NCBI RefSeq assembly: GCF_002813325.1
Contig: NZ_PHUG01000001.1
Coordinates: forward strand, 558,001 to 622,000
Source: Janthinobacterium sp. 64
GTDB lineage: Bacteria; Pseudomonadota; Gammaproteobacteria; Burkholderiales; Burkholderiaceae_D
Direction of reading: 5' to 3'
DNA: 64,000 bases
The notes below the pieces were generated by a model that worked only from the letters and a program-made list of their open reading frames with translations, had not been told where the DNA came from and searched no databases. Numbering within the stretch: position 1 is the stretch's first letter; each line of letters opens with the position of its first letter. This document shows, in pieces, positions 25,310-34,532 of the stretch. The position numbers and the translations under genes were made by a program.

Positions 25310-27454
25310 ATGCCTGTCGTCACTCCTCGTACCCGCTTGCTTCCCGTCGCCGCCGCCTTGTCGCTGGCCTTCGCTTCCCACGCCGTGCTGGCGGCCAATG
25401 CGGCCAGCGGCCAGGACGATCTGACGGTTGGCGATGAGAAAGTCATGCAAGCCGTGCAAGTGACGGGCGCCCGCGCGCAAGGGCTGGTGCCGCTCACCAC
25501 GGAGGCGGGCAGTTTCCGTGGCGCCAGCATCATGGACGTGCCATCGACCGTCAACGTGATCACGCGCGAATTGCTGGAGCAGCAAGCCGTGTCCGGCCTG
25601 TACGACGCCGTGCGCAATACGGCCGGCGTGACGCGTCAGCAAAACGGGGGAGAGACGTGGGATCAACTGGTGATACGCGGCATCGCCGTGGAAAACCGCA
25701 CGAATTACCGCCTCAACGGTTCCCTGCCCATCATGAACTTCTCGCAAGTGCCCATGGAAAACAAGGAAAGGGTGGAAGTGCTGAAGGGCGCCTCGGCCCT
25801 GTACTACGGTTTTACCTCGCCGGCCGGCGTCGTCAATTTCGTCACCAAGCGGGCTGGCAGCCAGCCCGTCACGAGCATGGGTCTGAGCCTCGACGACCGT
25901 GGCAGTGTCGTGGCGAACGTCGACGTGGGCCGCCGCTTTGGCGCGCAGCAGGAATTCGGCGTGCGCGTGAATGCCGCTGGCGGCACCCTGGGTTCCTACC
26001 TGGACCATGTCGGCAATGGCAACCGCCGCTTCCTTTCCACGGCGCTCGACTGGAGAGTAACCAACAAATTGCTGCTCAAGGCCGACCTGGAATACGCGCA
26101 CCGCAGAGTGACGGAGCAGGCGGGCGTGGCCTTGCCCACGGCCGTGAAAGGCGTGATCCGCTTGCCGCACGCCGTCGATCCGCGCCAGCTGATCGGCCCC
26201 GACTGGTCGAATTTCGAAGCACAAACGAAAAACGCGCAATTGCGCGCCGACTATGCCATCGCCGATGGCTGGGCCCTGACGGTGGAGGCGGGCCACTCGG
26301 AAACGGCGCGCGACCGCCGCCTGGCGATCTTCCGCCTGAACAACGCGGCCGCGCTGGCCACGGGCGCGGGCCGCATCACGGGCAATATCCAGCACAGCGT
26401 GATGGCGTCGGACTTGCTGCGCGCGGAACTGGCCGGCAATTTTCATACGGGCTTCATTGCCCACGAGCTGACTCTGGGCGCCTCGCGCACGGACAAGTCG
26501 CAAGATGCTATTTACCAGAGCAATTACACAATCGCCTCGCAAAACCTGTACAACCCGCTCCCCGTGACGAATGTCGTGTTCGGTCCCAAGCCGACGTCGC
26601 CGACGACGGCTGCGCTCGACACGCGCGACACGGGCTTGTACGCGCTCGACCGCATGGTTTTCAGCCAGCAATGGCAAAGCGTCATCGGCGTGCGCCGCAG
26701 CAGCTATCAAAGCGACCAGGGCGCCAGCCACTACGACGTCAGCAAGACGACGCCGATGGCCTCGTTGATCTACAAGGCCACGCCCGAGCTGTCGTTCTAT
26801 GCGTCCACGGCGCGCGGGCTGGAGGAGGGCGAAACGGGCCCGACGGGCACCGTCAACCAGGGCGTCAAGATGGCGCCGGGGGTGAGTCAACAAAAGGAAC
26901 TGGGCGCGCGCTGGCTGACGCCTGGCGGCACCTTGCTCTCCGCCGCCTTGTTCGACATCACGCGCCCCGGCTATTACACGAATGCCGGCAATGTGTTCAC
27001 GTCGGACGGCGAACAGCGCTACCGTGGCCTGGAACTGTCGACCCAGGGCAAGCTGACGCGCCAGCTGTCGTGGCAGACCTCGGCCCAGTTCCTCGACCCA
27101 CGCTTTGCGCACATCAACGCCGACTACAACGGCAAGGCGCCGGAAAACGCGTCGAAACGCACGGCCAGCGCCTTTCTCGCCTACGCGTTCGACGCCGTGC
27201 CGGGCCTGTCCGTCAACGGCGGTGCGTATTACTACAGCGCCCGTCCCGTCAACGACCTGAACCAGGCCTTCCTCGGCGGGGTGAGCCTGTTCAGCGCGGG
27301 CGCCCGCTACGCGAGCCGCGTGCTGGACAAGGCCGTCGTGTGGCAGCTGAACGTGGAAAACGCGGCCGACAAGCGCTACTGGGCCGGTGCCGGCACACGC
27401 CTGGCCTCCGGTGCGCCGCGCGCCATCAAGCTGTCGATGAAGGTGGATCTGTAA
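25310..27454 (+). CDS. TonB-dependent siderophore receptor
   Basis: 714 residues. A signal peptide (about 1-29, cut after AFASHAVLA) precedes a plug domain at about 45-170, with SIMDVPSTVNVITRELLEQQ, LYDAVRNTAGV, IRGIAV and VEVLKGASALYYGFTSPAGVVNFVTK, the typical plug signatures. The rest is a 22-strand outer-membrane barrel. It imports a ferric siderophore using TonB energy. A Fur box just upstream supports iron control. The last residues are KLSMKVDL rather than ending in an aromatic residue, slightly unusual for a barrel. No siderophore synthesis or ABC genes adjoin it, so the substrate may be a foreign siderophore. Confidence 0.93.
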   Translation: MPVVTPRTRLLPVAAALSLAFASHAVLAANAASGQDDLTVGDEKVMQAVQVTGARAQGLVPLTTEAGSFRGASIMDVPSTVNVITRELLEQQAVSGLYDAVRNTAGVTRQQNGGETWDQLVIRGIAVENRTNYRLNGSLPIMNFSQVPMENKERVEVLKGASALYYGFTSPAGVVNFVTKRAGSQPVTSMGLSLDDRGSVVANVDVGRRFGAQQEFGVRVNAAGGTLGSYLDHVGNGNRRFLSTALDWRVTNKLLLKADLEYAHRRVTEQAGVALPTAVKGVIRLPHAVDPRQLIGPDWSNFEAQTKNAQLRADYAIADGWALTVEAGHSETARDRRLAIFRLNNAAALATGAGRITGNIQHSVMASDLLRAELAGNFHTGFIAHELTLGASRTDKSQDAIYQSNYTIASQNLYNPLPVTNVVFGPKPTSPTTAALDTRDTGLYALDRMVFSQQWQSVIGVRRSSYQSDQGASHYDVSKTTPMASLIYKATPELSFYASTARGLEEGETGPTGTVNQGVKMAPGVSQQKELGARWLTPGGTLLSAALFDITRPGYYTNAGNVFTSDGEQRYRGLELSTQGKLTRQLSWQTSAQFLDPRFAHINADYNGKAPENASKRTASAFLAYAFDAVPGLSVNGGAYYYSARPVNDLNQAFLGGVSLFSAGARYASRVLDKAVVWQLNVENAADKRYWAGAGTRLASGAPRAIKLSMKVDL

Positions 27455-27505
27455 GGCTTGACTTGCGCGCTGTCCACGGGTGATCGGCGCTGATACAATG
27501 TTGCC

Positions 27506-27901
27506 ATGTTCATCAGCAAAAGCAAGGCCGGCATCGTCCTGTGGATCGCCTGTATCGCCATCTTCCTGGCCACGCTCGCCCCTACGGTGTCGCGCGCGCT
27601 GACGGTCGCCAGCGGCCTGGCCGTGCCCAGCCTGGAAATCTGTTCTGTGGCGGGGGGCATGAACATGTTGCCCGCAACATTCTCCACGGATACGGCCGAT
27701 ACCTCCAAGGGCAGCATGCGCGTGGGCGATTGCCCCTGCTGCAGCATGCACGCCGGCACCTTGTCGATGCCGCCCACGACACTCGTGCTCGCTTCCGGAG
27801 AAATCCTCACGGGCTTGCTGCCCACGCTGTTCTACCAATCCGCCACGCCCCTGTTTGCCTGGACGCCCGTCCAGCCCCGTGGCCCGCCCGCCGCTTTCTG
27901 A
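27506..27901 (+). CDS. DUF2946 family protein
   Basis: 131 residues. An N-terminal hydrophobic helix (about 10-32) acts as signal or anchor. It is followed by a periplasmic part with Cys46 and a CPCCSMH motif that resembles the CPYCxxH metal-binding motif of DUF2946 proteins. Members are commonly found beside copper-responsive TonB receptors and copper chaperones, and here the next gene, 97 bases on, is an OprC-like copper receptor. A role in copper handling in the periplasm is therefore likely but is inferred from context and the thiol/His motif. Confidence 0.78.
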   Translation: MFISKSKAGIVLWIACIAIFLATLAPTVSRALTVASGLAVPSLEICSVAGGMNMLPATFSTDTADTSKGSMRVGDCPCCSMHAGTLSMPPTTLVLASGEILTGLLPTLFYQSATPLFAWTPVQPRGPPAAF

Positions 27902-27998
27902 TCTGTCCCTTTCCTGAACTACCTTGTGCCGCGCTGCAATGTGCTGTGCTGCGCTTGCGCCTGTTCGTTTTACCTCTACAGAATCTGAAAGCAGCACC

Positions 27999-30077
27999 AT
28001 GAAACATTTACCGTTATTGATTTCCCTCGCCATCGCCATGCCCGCCGTGGCGCAAACGCGCACTGAACAGGTCCTGCCTGAAATGAAAGTCATCGTCACG
28101 GCCATCGGCGACGGCTACCGTCCCGCCGCCGACACGGCCTTAATGCTGTCGAGCACGCCCGGCTACAGCGTGGCGGCCGGTGGCGGCGTGTCCGGCTTGC
28201 CCGTCGTGAATGGCTTTGCTGATGACCGCATCAAGATCCGCATCGATGGCATGGAATTGACGTCCGCCTGCGCCAACCACATGAATGCGCCGCTGTCCTA
28301 CATCGATCCGCAGCAGGTGCAGCGCATTCGCCTGATCGCGGGCGTGACACCCGTCAGCGCGGGCGGCGACAGCATCGGCGGCACCATCGAAGTGCAATCG
28401 AACGCGCCCGTGTTCGCCCAGCCCGGTGCGGGCCTGCTCACGCAAGGCAGCTTTGCCGTGTCGGGCCGCAGCGTCAACAACAGCGTGGCGACCAGCGTGA
28501 ACGCCTCGGCTGCCAGCGACAGCTTGAGCGTCGGCTACAGCGGCGCCTATACGCGCGGCCACAGCTATGAAGATGGTCACGACAACAAAGTACTGGCCAG
28601 CATGTTTGAAAGCATCAACCAGGCCATCGTGCTGGCGGCCAAGCGCGATGGCCAGCAGCTGACCCTGCGCGCCGGCGTGCAGCACATCCCCTACCAGGGT
28701 TTTCCCAACCAGTACATGGACATGACGGACAACCATGGCCAGTTCGCCAATCTCGCTTACAAAGGCGAATTCGCTTGGGGCGTGCTCGACGCGCGCGCCT
28801 ACTGGCAGCAGACGGACCACGAAATGGGCTTTTTCTCGCCCGAGCGCAAGGGTTCGATGCCGATGATCACGCACGGCCGCAATACGGGCTATGCGTTGAT
28901 GACCAGCCTGCCGACGGCTGCGGGCGAGTTGCGCCTGGGCCAGGAGTGGCACGGTTTCCGCCTCGACGATTACTGGCCAGCCGTGCCTGGTTCCATGATG
29001 ATGGGGCCGCGCACCTATCTGAACATCAACGACGGCAAGCGCGACCGCACCGTACTGTTTGGCGAACTGGAAACGCGCCATGATGCGCGCTGGACGAGCG
29101 TGCTGGGCTTGCGCGGCGAATCGGTGCGCATGGATGCGGGCGACGTGCAATCGTACGGCACCAACATGATGAACATGCCGGACCTGATGGCCGCCAGGGC
29201 CTTCAATGCGCGCAGCCGCAGCCAGCGCGACACGAATATCGATGCCTCGGCGCAAGCCACGTTCACGCCAGACGCGGCCAGCAGCTATGAATTCGCGCTG
29301 GCGCGCAAGGTGCGCTCGCCGAATCTGTACGAGCGTTATTCCTGGGGCCGCGGCTCGATGGCCATGACCATGACCAACTGGTTTGGCGATGGCAACGGCT
29401 ATGTGGGCAATATCGACCTGAAACCCGAGACGGCTTATACGGCCGCGTTCACGGCAGACTGGCATGGCGGCGGCGAGGAGGGCTGGTTCCTGCGCGTCAA
29501 TCCCTACTACAGCAAGGTCGACAATTACATCGACGTCGACGTGCTGGCGTCTTTCCACCCGTACATGAAAATGGGCGCCAACGGCAACTTGCTGCGCTTT
29601 GCCAATCACGACGCCAAGTTGTACGGTGCCAACGTAGCGTGGCAGTTGCCGCTGGCCAGCAGCGCGCGCTGGGGCAGCTTCATGGCGACGGGCAATGCCG
29701 CTTACACGCGGGGCAAGCGCAGCGATGGCGGTGACCTGTACCGCATGATGCCGTTCAACGCCTTGCTCGCCGTCGAGCACAAGCTGGGCGCCTGGAGCAG
29801 CCGCATCGAAACGAAGATCGTGGCCCGCAAGGACAAGATCGATGCGCGCCGCTTCGAACCGGAAACGGGCGGCTACGCGCTCGTCAACCTGCGCAGCAGC
29901 GTGGCATTGAACAAGATGGCCAGCCTGAGCGCCGGTGTCAGCAACCTGTTCAACCGCGCGTATGCGGACCCGCTCGGTGGCGTGTATCTGTCGGGCCTGA
30001 AGGCAAACGGCGGCGCGCTGCAAGCCTTGCCGGCCGAGGGCAGGTCGATTGATCTGGGGCTGCAGCTGAAGTTCTAA
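27999..30077 (+). CDS. oprC: OprC/NosA-like outer-membrane copper receptor
   Basis: 692 residues from the ATG at 27999, which gives a clean signal peptide (MKHLPLLISLAIAMPAVAQ). The plug has IKIRIDGMELTSACANHMNA, where Cys91-x-x-x-Met95 matches the CxxxM copper site of Pseudomonas OprC. In the barrel, TDHEMGFF supplies His274-x-Met276, the second half of the CxxxM/HxM site. A Met-rich extracellular part (MMMG, MMNMPDLM, MAMTMTNW) fits copper capture. It ends in LQLKF, a normal barrel end. It imports copper, for example for denitrification cuproenzymes. It follows the DUF2946 gene, probably as one transcript. Confidence 0.88.
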   Translation: MKHLPLLISLAIAMPAVAQTRTEQVLPEMKVIVTAIGDGYRPAADTALMLSSTPGYSVAAGGGVSGLPVVNGFADDRIKIRIDGMELTSACANHMNAPLSYIDPQQVQRIRLIAGVTPVSAGGDSIGGTIEVQSNAPVFAQPGAGLLTQGSFAVSGRSVNNSVATSVNASAASDSLSVGYSGAYTRGHSYEDGHDNKVLASMFESINQAIVLAAKRDGQQLTLRAGVQHIPYQGFPNQYMDMTDNHGQFANLAYKGEFAWGVLDARAYWQQTDHEMGFFSPERKGSMPMITHGRNTGYALMTSLPTAAGELRLGQEWHGFRLDDYWPAVPGSMMMGPRTYLNINDGKRDRTVLFGELETRHDARWTSVLGLRGESVRMDAGDVQSYGTNMMNMPDLMAARAFNARSRSQRDTNIDASAQATFTPDAASSYEFALARKVRSPNLYERYSWGRGSMAMTMTNWFGDGNGYVGNIDLKPETAYTAAFTADWHGGGEEGWFLRVNPYYSKVDNYIDVDVLASFHPYMKMGANGNLLRFANHDAKLYGANVAWQLPLASSARWGSFMATGNAAYTRGKRSDGGDLYRMMPFNALLAVEHKLGAWSSRIETKIVARKDKIDARRFEPETGGYALVNLRSSVALNKMASLSAGVSNLFNRAYADPLGGVYLSGLKANGGALQALPAEGRSIDLGLQLKF

Positions 30078-30096
30078 GCCCGGCAGTCAGAATTGG

Positions 30097-30131
30097 CGCC
30101 TTCCTGCTGCCGCTGCGGGAAGCGGAAGGCG
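30097..30131. terminator. Stem-loop after the copper receptor
   Basis: CGCCTTCC (30097-30104) pairs with GGAAGGCG (30124-30131), 20 bases after the stop of the receptor. There is no T-run, so factor-independent termination is doubtful. Confidence 0.35.
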
Positions 30132-30261
30132 TCCGCCGGTCTCGCCGGTAATTTGTTATGCTTTCTGGCGCCTGCTTCAGGCGTTTGGCGCACATGGGTG
30201 CGATAGCGGAGGCCGAAGGTTTTATCTGCTGAAATGACGTTGACTTAATCAAAAGGCGCAC

Positions 30262-30378
30262 ATGATCGCATTTAAAGATTTTCGTTCCTCCACGCTGGGC
30301 AGTCCGCTCTCTGACGGCATGGACCGGTCGCTGCTCGGGTATGGCATGAAGCCGGTTTTTCCCCCCTTGAAAGCATAA
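30262..30378 (+). CDS. Possible 38-residue peptide, unrecognised
   Basis: An open frame from an ATG with AAAAGGCG 5 bases upstream, reading MIAFKDFRSSTLGSPLSDGM and ending PPLKA. There are no membrane segments and no known motif. It lies alone in the gap between the copper receptor and an immunity-like gene on the other strand. It could be a remnant of a longer gene or chance. Confidence 0.25.
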   Translation: MIAFKDFRSSTLGSPLSDGMDRSLLGYGMKPVFPPLKA

Positions 30379-30470
30379 GTGGATTTACTGCTGGTTCATC
30401 ATGAACAAATTAAACCAGGGTTCGCCATTTCGACATAACATCACCATGCCAATGGGAATTTACCTATAAA

Positions 30471-30818
30471 TCATCGCAGCGAACCATCTCTGAATGCATC
30501 CTCCTCATAAGCCAGTTCCATAGAGAATTTACTGGTGTCAACATTTACCGTAAATTCGCAACGTGTCCATGCAGGCTGATTATTGGAAACCATAAATCTC
30601 TGATGTGCTTTAAATAAGTAATGGAGTTTCATCGTATCGGAATCACTGATGGAAAAATCGCTCTCATTGATGCCGTTGTTCGAATAAAATTCAAACTGAC
30701 TGACATCGCCCTCGGGAGAGAGTGCGGCAATCATCAAAATTATTTTTGTATCCTCTGGAGCAATGCTATACAAACATTGTCCAATCTCCTTGGATATCTC
30801 AATATCCTTCGATTCCAT
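30471..30818 (-). CDS. YezG/DUF600-like immunity protein, orphan
   Basis: 115 residues, acidic, with no signal peptide. The pattern IGQCLYSIAPEDTKIILMIA, then PEGDVSQFEFYSNNG, LHYLFKAHQRFM, WTRCEFTVNVDTSKFSMELA and a D/E-rich end resembles the YezG (DUF600) family of immunity proteins encoded behind polymorphic toxins. AT-rich codon use sets it apart from its neighbours. No toxin gene is next to it. Such orphan immunity genes are often kept to protect against neighbours' toxins. Family call is from memory of the pattern, so moderate. Confidence 0.55.
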   Translation of the reverse strand: MESKDIEISKEIGQCLYSIAPEDTKIILMIAALSPEGDVSQFEFYSNNGINESDFSISDSDTMKLHYLFKAHQRFMVSNNQPAWTRCEFTVNVDTSKFSMELAYEEDAFRDGSLR

Positions 30819-31040
30819 GTTTACCCTTTTACATTATTTTAAAAAACGCCAGAATGCTTTATTGCCAACACTATACTCTACCACAAACGAAGTAGGTATC
30901 GGTCAGCCCGCAATAGACTATTGTGATATTGGGTGCGCCAAACTCGCTGCGAAAGCGAATGGATCAGTACTTCCCTGAGAGCAGCTATCTTGATGGATAA
31001 GGTGGAATAAACACTGGCTTGATAATGGGAGAGGGCAGGC

Positions 31041-31163
31041 GTGAACGACGATGAATTGTATCTCGCAGAGCAGATCAAAAGCTGGGTATGGTCCGGTTTC
31101 TATGATAGCCGCGCGGTAAATGAATGCCTGGACGATGTATTGTGCAGCGCCATGGTTTTGTGA
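31041..31163 (+). pseudogene. Truncated gene, N-terminal fragment of an acidic protein
   Basis: 40 codons from a GTG with an excellent GGGAGAGGGCAGGC site, reading VNDDELYLAEQIKSWVWSGF and then YDSRAVNECLDD, a helical acidic start of a normal-looking protein. The frame stops abruptly after VLCSAMVL. The following 250 bases contain no continuation that I can recognise. It looks like a gene cut off by deletion or frameshift, in the same low-GC debris as the orphan immunity gene. The family is uncertain; the N-terminus resembles some short DUF6891-type proteins. Confidence 0.4.
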
Positions 31164-31415
31164 CCGAATGGAATGGCAGCGTCCAGACGCGGATCAACGT
31201 CCCCCACATCCTCTGGCAGCGCAGACTTGCTCGCCAGCGCGCCTGATGCCTGGCTGTTCGTACCCGCGCGAGTGCGGACAGCTATCCCTGGGTAGGTCAC
31301 TGAGCCATCAGGGCTTCGATAGATGACGGTTGATCACCCATTGCCTGATCAAGCATCGTTTGCCAGCGGCGTCAGGATGCGGTCTAATCATGGCTTGTTC
31401 CTACACGAGCTTGCC

Positions 31416-32747
31416 ATGCTGCCCACTTCCGCCATCGCCGCGCTGCGCGAAAAATTTCCCCTGATTACAGAACTGATGGCCTTGCAGCCCTTGAGCTGGT
31501 TCAATCCCGCCATCGCCCCCGCTGCCGAGGCCTTGAATGACGTGGGCTTGACGGCGGCTGACGTGGCCAACGCCAGCGCACGCCTGGCGCGCTTTGCGCC
31601 CTATCTGGCCAGGGCCTTTCCGGAGACGCAGGCCAGCGGCGGCATCATCGAGTCGCCCGTCGTGCCGCTGCCCGCCATGCAGGCGGCGCTGGATTTGGCA
31701 TCAAGCATGACGAGCGGTCAGCTATGGCTCAAGCAGGACAGCCATTTGCCCATTTCCGGCTCCATCAAGGCGCGTGGCGGCATTTATGAAGTGCTGAAAC
31801 ATGCGGAAACGCTGGCGCTGGACGCCGGTTTGCTGAACGAGGGCGACGATTACAGCCTGCTGGCCAGCGACGCCGTGCGCGCCTTCTTTGGCCAGTATGC
31901 GATCGCCGTCGGCTCCACGGGCAATCTGGGCTTGTCGATCGGCATCATGAGCGCGCGCCTGGGCTTTCGCGCCACCGTGCACATGTCGGCCGACGCGCGG
32001 CAATGGAAGAAGGATAAATTGCGCAGCCATGGCGTCACCGTCGTCGAATACGCGACCGACTACAGCGTGGCCGTGGAAGCGGGACGCAAACAGGCGGAAA
32101 ACGATCCGACCTGCCACTTCGTCGACGATGAAAACTCGCACGATCTGTTCCTCGGCTATGCGGTGGCTGGCCAGCGGCTGAAAGCACAATTTGCGGCGGC
32201 TGGCGTCGCGGTCGATGCGCAGCACCCGCTGTTCGTCTACCTGCCGTGCGGCGTGGGCGGCGGCCCCGGCGGCGTGGCCTTCGGCTTGAAGCTGGCCTTT
32301 GGCGATGCCGTCCACTGCGTCTTCGTCGAGCCGACCCACTCGCCGTGCATGCTGCTGGGCGTGCACACGGGCTTGCACGATGGCATCAGCGTGCAGGAAA
32401 TCGGCATCGACAACCTGACGGCTGCCGATGGCCTGGCCGTGGGACGCCCGTCCGGCTTCGTCGGACGCGCCATGCAGCGGTTGATCGACGGCTACGCCAC
32501 CGTCACGGATGAAGAACTGTACCGCTTGCTGGCGACGCTGGAGCAAACGGAGCAGCTGCGCCTGGAACCGTCCGCCGTGGCCGGTTTCGCGGGCATCAAG
32601 CCCGTGCTGGCCGCACCGCAATATCAACTGAATCTGGCCCAGGCCACGCATCTGGTGTGGGGCACGGGCGGCAGCATGGTGCCGCAGGTGGAAATGGACG
32701 CCTACGTGGCGCGTGGCCGCGCGCTGCTGGCGGCCGGAGCCGCCTGA
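31416..32747 (+). CDS. dsdA: D-serine dehydratase (D-serine ammonia-lyase)
   Basis: 443 residues. It is a PLP enzyme that converts D-serine to pyruvate and ammonia. The PLP lysine is Lys118 in [21 protein letters not shown], exactly the number in E. coli DsdA (442 residues) when the ATG at 31416 is used. That is why I prefer it to in-frame ATGs at 31323 and 31377. Other marks are [35 protein letters not shown] and the end GTGGSMVP. The next gene overlaps by one base (TGATG) and encodes its likely regulator. No DsdX permease gene is next to it. It detoxifies D-serine or uses it as carbon and nitrogen source. Confidence 0.95.
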   Translation: MLPTSAIAALREKFPLITELMALQPLSWFNPAIAPAAEALNDVGLTAADVANASARLARFAPYLARAFPETQASGGIIESPVVPLPAMQAALDLASSMTSGQLWLKQDSHLPISGSIKARGGIYEVLKHAETLALDAGLLNEGDDYSLLASDAVRAFFGQYAIAVGSTGNLGLSIGIMSARLGFRATVHMSADARQWKKDKLRSHGVTVVEYATDYSVAVEAGRKQAENDPTCHFVDDENSHDLFLGYAVAGQRLKAQFAAAGVAVDAQHPLFVYLPCGVGGGPGGVAFGLKLAFGDAVHCVFVEPTHSPCMLLGVHTGLHDGISVQEIGIDNLTAADGLAVGRPSGFVGRAMQRLIDGYATVTDEELYRLLATLEQTEQLRLEPSAVAGFAGIKPVLAAPQYQLNLAQATHLVWGTGGSMVPQVEMDAYVARGRALLAAGAA

Positions 32748-33670
32748 TGCCGGCCGGCGCGGCGCTCACGACAACGCTGACGGCCAGCCAGTTCGCCAAC
32801 CTGCACACCTTTCTCGTGGCGGCGCGCCATGCCAGCTTTGCGCTGGCGGCGCAGGAACTGGCGCTCACGCCCAGCGCCGTCAGTCATCGCATCGCGCGGC
32901 TGGAAAGCAGCCTGGGTTTGCGGCTGTTCCAGCGCCTGACGCGGCAAGTCAAGCTGACGGCCGACGGCGAACGCATCTTCGCCGCCCTGCAAATTGGCTG
33001 GGATGGCTTGCAGGTGGCGCTGGCCGGCGGCGACACGCTCACGGGCAGCCTCACCGTGCATGCGCGCCCGTCCATCGCCCAATGCTGGCTGGTGCCGCGC
33101 CTGGCAGGGTTCGCAGCGCAATATCCGGACGTGTCGATTGACTTGCGCGTGGGCAATGAAAGCGTGGACTTTCGCGCCGGTCAGGTCGACCTGGCCCTGC
33201 ACTATGGCGACGGCAGCTTTCCCGGCCTGGCCTCGCGCAAGCTGATGGGCGAATGGCTGGCGCCCGTGTGCAGTCCCGACTATGCGCGCGAGCACGGCTT
33301 GCTGGATGCGCCACACAACTTGCCTGGCGCGACGGTGCTGCACGACACCCTGGCCTGGCCCGCCTGCGCGCCCGATGCCGAGTGGCGGCTGTGGCTGGAC
33401 GGGCAGGCGCCCGAGGTGACCTTGCCCACGCGCAGCCTGCGCTTTGACCGCGCCGACCTGTGCGCGCAAGCGGCCATCCACCACGCGGGCGTGGCCATGG
33501 GCCGGCGCCAGCTGGTGCAGCCGTGGGTCGACAGCGGCCAACTGGTTTTGCCGTTCGGCGATTTTTCCTTGGCCAGCCCGCAGGCGTATTACCTCGTGCA
33601 CAGCGGGCGCGCCGCGCTGCCGGCAAGAGTGCAGGCCTTGTTCGACTGGCTGCTGGGGCAGGCAATTTGA
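32747..33670 (+). CDS. dsdC: LysR-type regulator, DsdC-like
   Basis: 307 residues. The N-terminal winged HTH (about 12-72) has FANLHTFLVAARHASFALAA, ELALTPSAVSHRIARLESSL and RLFQRLTRQVKLTADG. The substrate-binding domain (about 98-300) has the LTVHARPSIAQCWLVPRL and YPDVSIDLRVGN segments. The start overlaps the dsdA stop by one base, so it is translationally coupled. It is likely the D-serine-responsive activator of dsdA. In E. coli dsdC is divergent from dsdXA; here it lies downstream in the same direction and would be induced with its target. Confidence 0.8.
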   Translation: MPAGAALTTTLTASQFANLHTFLVAARHASFALAAQELALTPSAVSHRIARLESSLGLRLFQRLTRQVKLTADGERIFAALQIGWDGLQVALAGGDTLTGSLTVHARPSIAQCWLVPRLAGFAAQYPDVSIDLRVGNESVDFRAGQVDLALHYGDGSFPGLASRKLMGEWLAPVCSPDYAREHGLLDAPHNLPGATVLHDTLAWPACAPDAEWRLWLDGQAPEVTLPTRSLRFDRADLCAQAAIHHAGVAMGRRQLVQPWVDSGQLVLPFGDFSLASPQAYYLVHSGRAALPARVQALFDWLLGQAI

Positions 33671-33713
33671 TACACTGCGCGCCTTACCAAGCAACGCGCC
33701 AGAAAGCAGTCCC

Positions 33714-34526
33714 ATGCATCCACCTCCACTGACCTCCACGCCGCCACGAGAGCTGCGCGCATATGCGCTGGCCTGCCTGCTCGAACCGGACCCGGCAACC
33801 AAGGTGGCGATGGTGGCGGCCATGGCCGAAGCGCAGCTTGCGCTCGATGCGCAGGCGCCGCTGGCGCCCACCGGCCCCGTGCCAGGCCGCCCCGAGCGTC
33901 CGGAACTGGTGCCGCCGCGCCTCGTGGGGCGGCGTTCGATGATCACGCCGGAAGGGCGCGCCATGCTGGTCCACGCGCTCGCGCACATCGAGTTCAATGC
34001 GATGAATCTGGCGCTGGACGCCCTGTGGCGCTTCCCGGACTTGCCCTTTGATTACTACACGGACTGGCTGCGCGTGGCGAAGGAAGAGGCCACGCACTTT
34101 GCCATGCTGCAGGCGCATTTGCAGGTGCTGGGCCACACGTATGGCGACTTCCCCGGCCACGACAGCCTGTGGGAAATGGTCGACAAGACGCGCGGCGACG
34201 TGCTGGCGCGCATGGCGCTGGTGCCGCGCACCCTGGAAGCGCGGGGCCTCGACGCGATTCCGCCGCTGCGCGCCAAGCTGGCGCAGGCGGGCGACATGGC
34301 CGCCGCCGCCATCCTCGACATCATCCTGCGCGATGAAGTGGGGCACGTCGAGATCGGCAACCGCTGGTATGGCTACCTGTGCGATCAAAGGGGCCTGGAA
34401 TTGCGCGCCACGTATGCCGAGCTTGCGCTGCGCTACGAAGCGCCCACCCTGCGCGGCCCGTTCAACCTGGAAGCGCGGCGCCGGGCGGGCTTTTCGGAGC
34501 TGGAACTGTCCGATCTTCCCGCCTGA
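33714..34526 (+). CDS. DUF455 ferritin-like protein
   Basis: 270 residues. A ferritin-like four-helix protein of the DUF455 family, with helix motifs AHIEFNAMNLALDALWRF, AKEEATHFAMLQAHL and LRDEVGHVEIGNRWYGYL. These supply the Glu and His residues for a di-iron centre. A proline-rich N-terminus precedes them (PTGPVPGRPERP). It begins 44 bases after the regulator, so it may share the transcript. Related ferritin-like enzymes include tRNA hydroxylase MiaE, but the reaction of DUF455 proteins is not known to me. Confidence 0.85.
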   Translation: MHPPPLTSTPPRELRAYALACLLEPDPATKVAMVAAMAEAQLALDAQAPLAPTGPVPGRPERPELVPPRLVGRRSMITPEGRAMLVHALAHIEFNAMNLALDALWRFPDLPFDYYTDWLRVAKEEATHFAMLQAHLQVLGHTYGDFPGHDSLWEMVDKTRGDVLARMALVPRTLEARGLDAIPPLRAKLAQAGDMAAAAILDIILRDEVGHVEIGNRWYGYLCDQRGLELRATYAELALRYEAPTLRGPFNLEARRRAGFSELELSDLPA

Positions 34527-34532
34527 CCCTGC

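Noticed and set aside
25223..30023. Two long minus-strand frames opposite the TonB receptors
   Set aside because: The receptors have signal peptides, plug motifs and barrel ends. The opposite frames have none.
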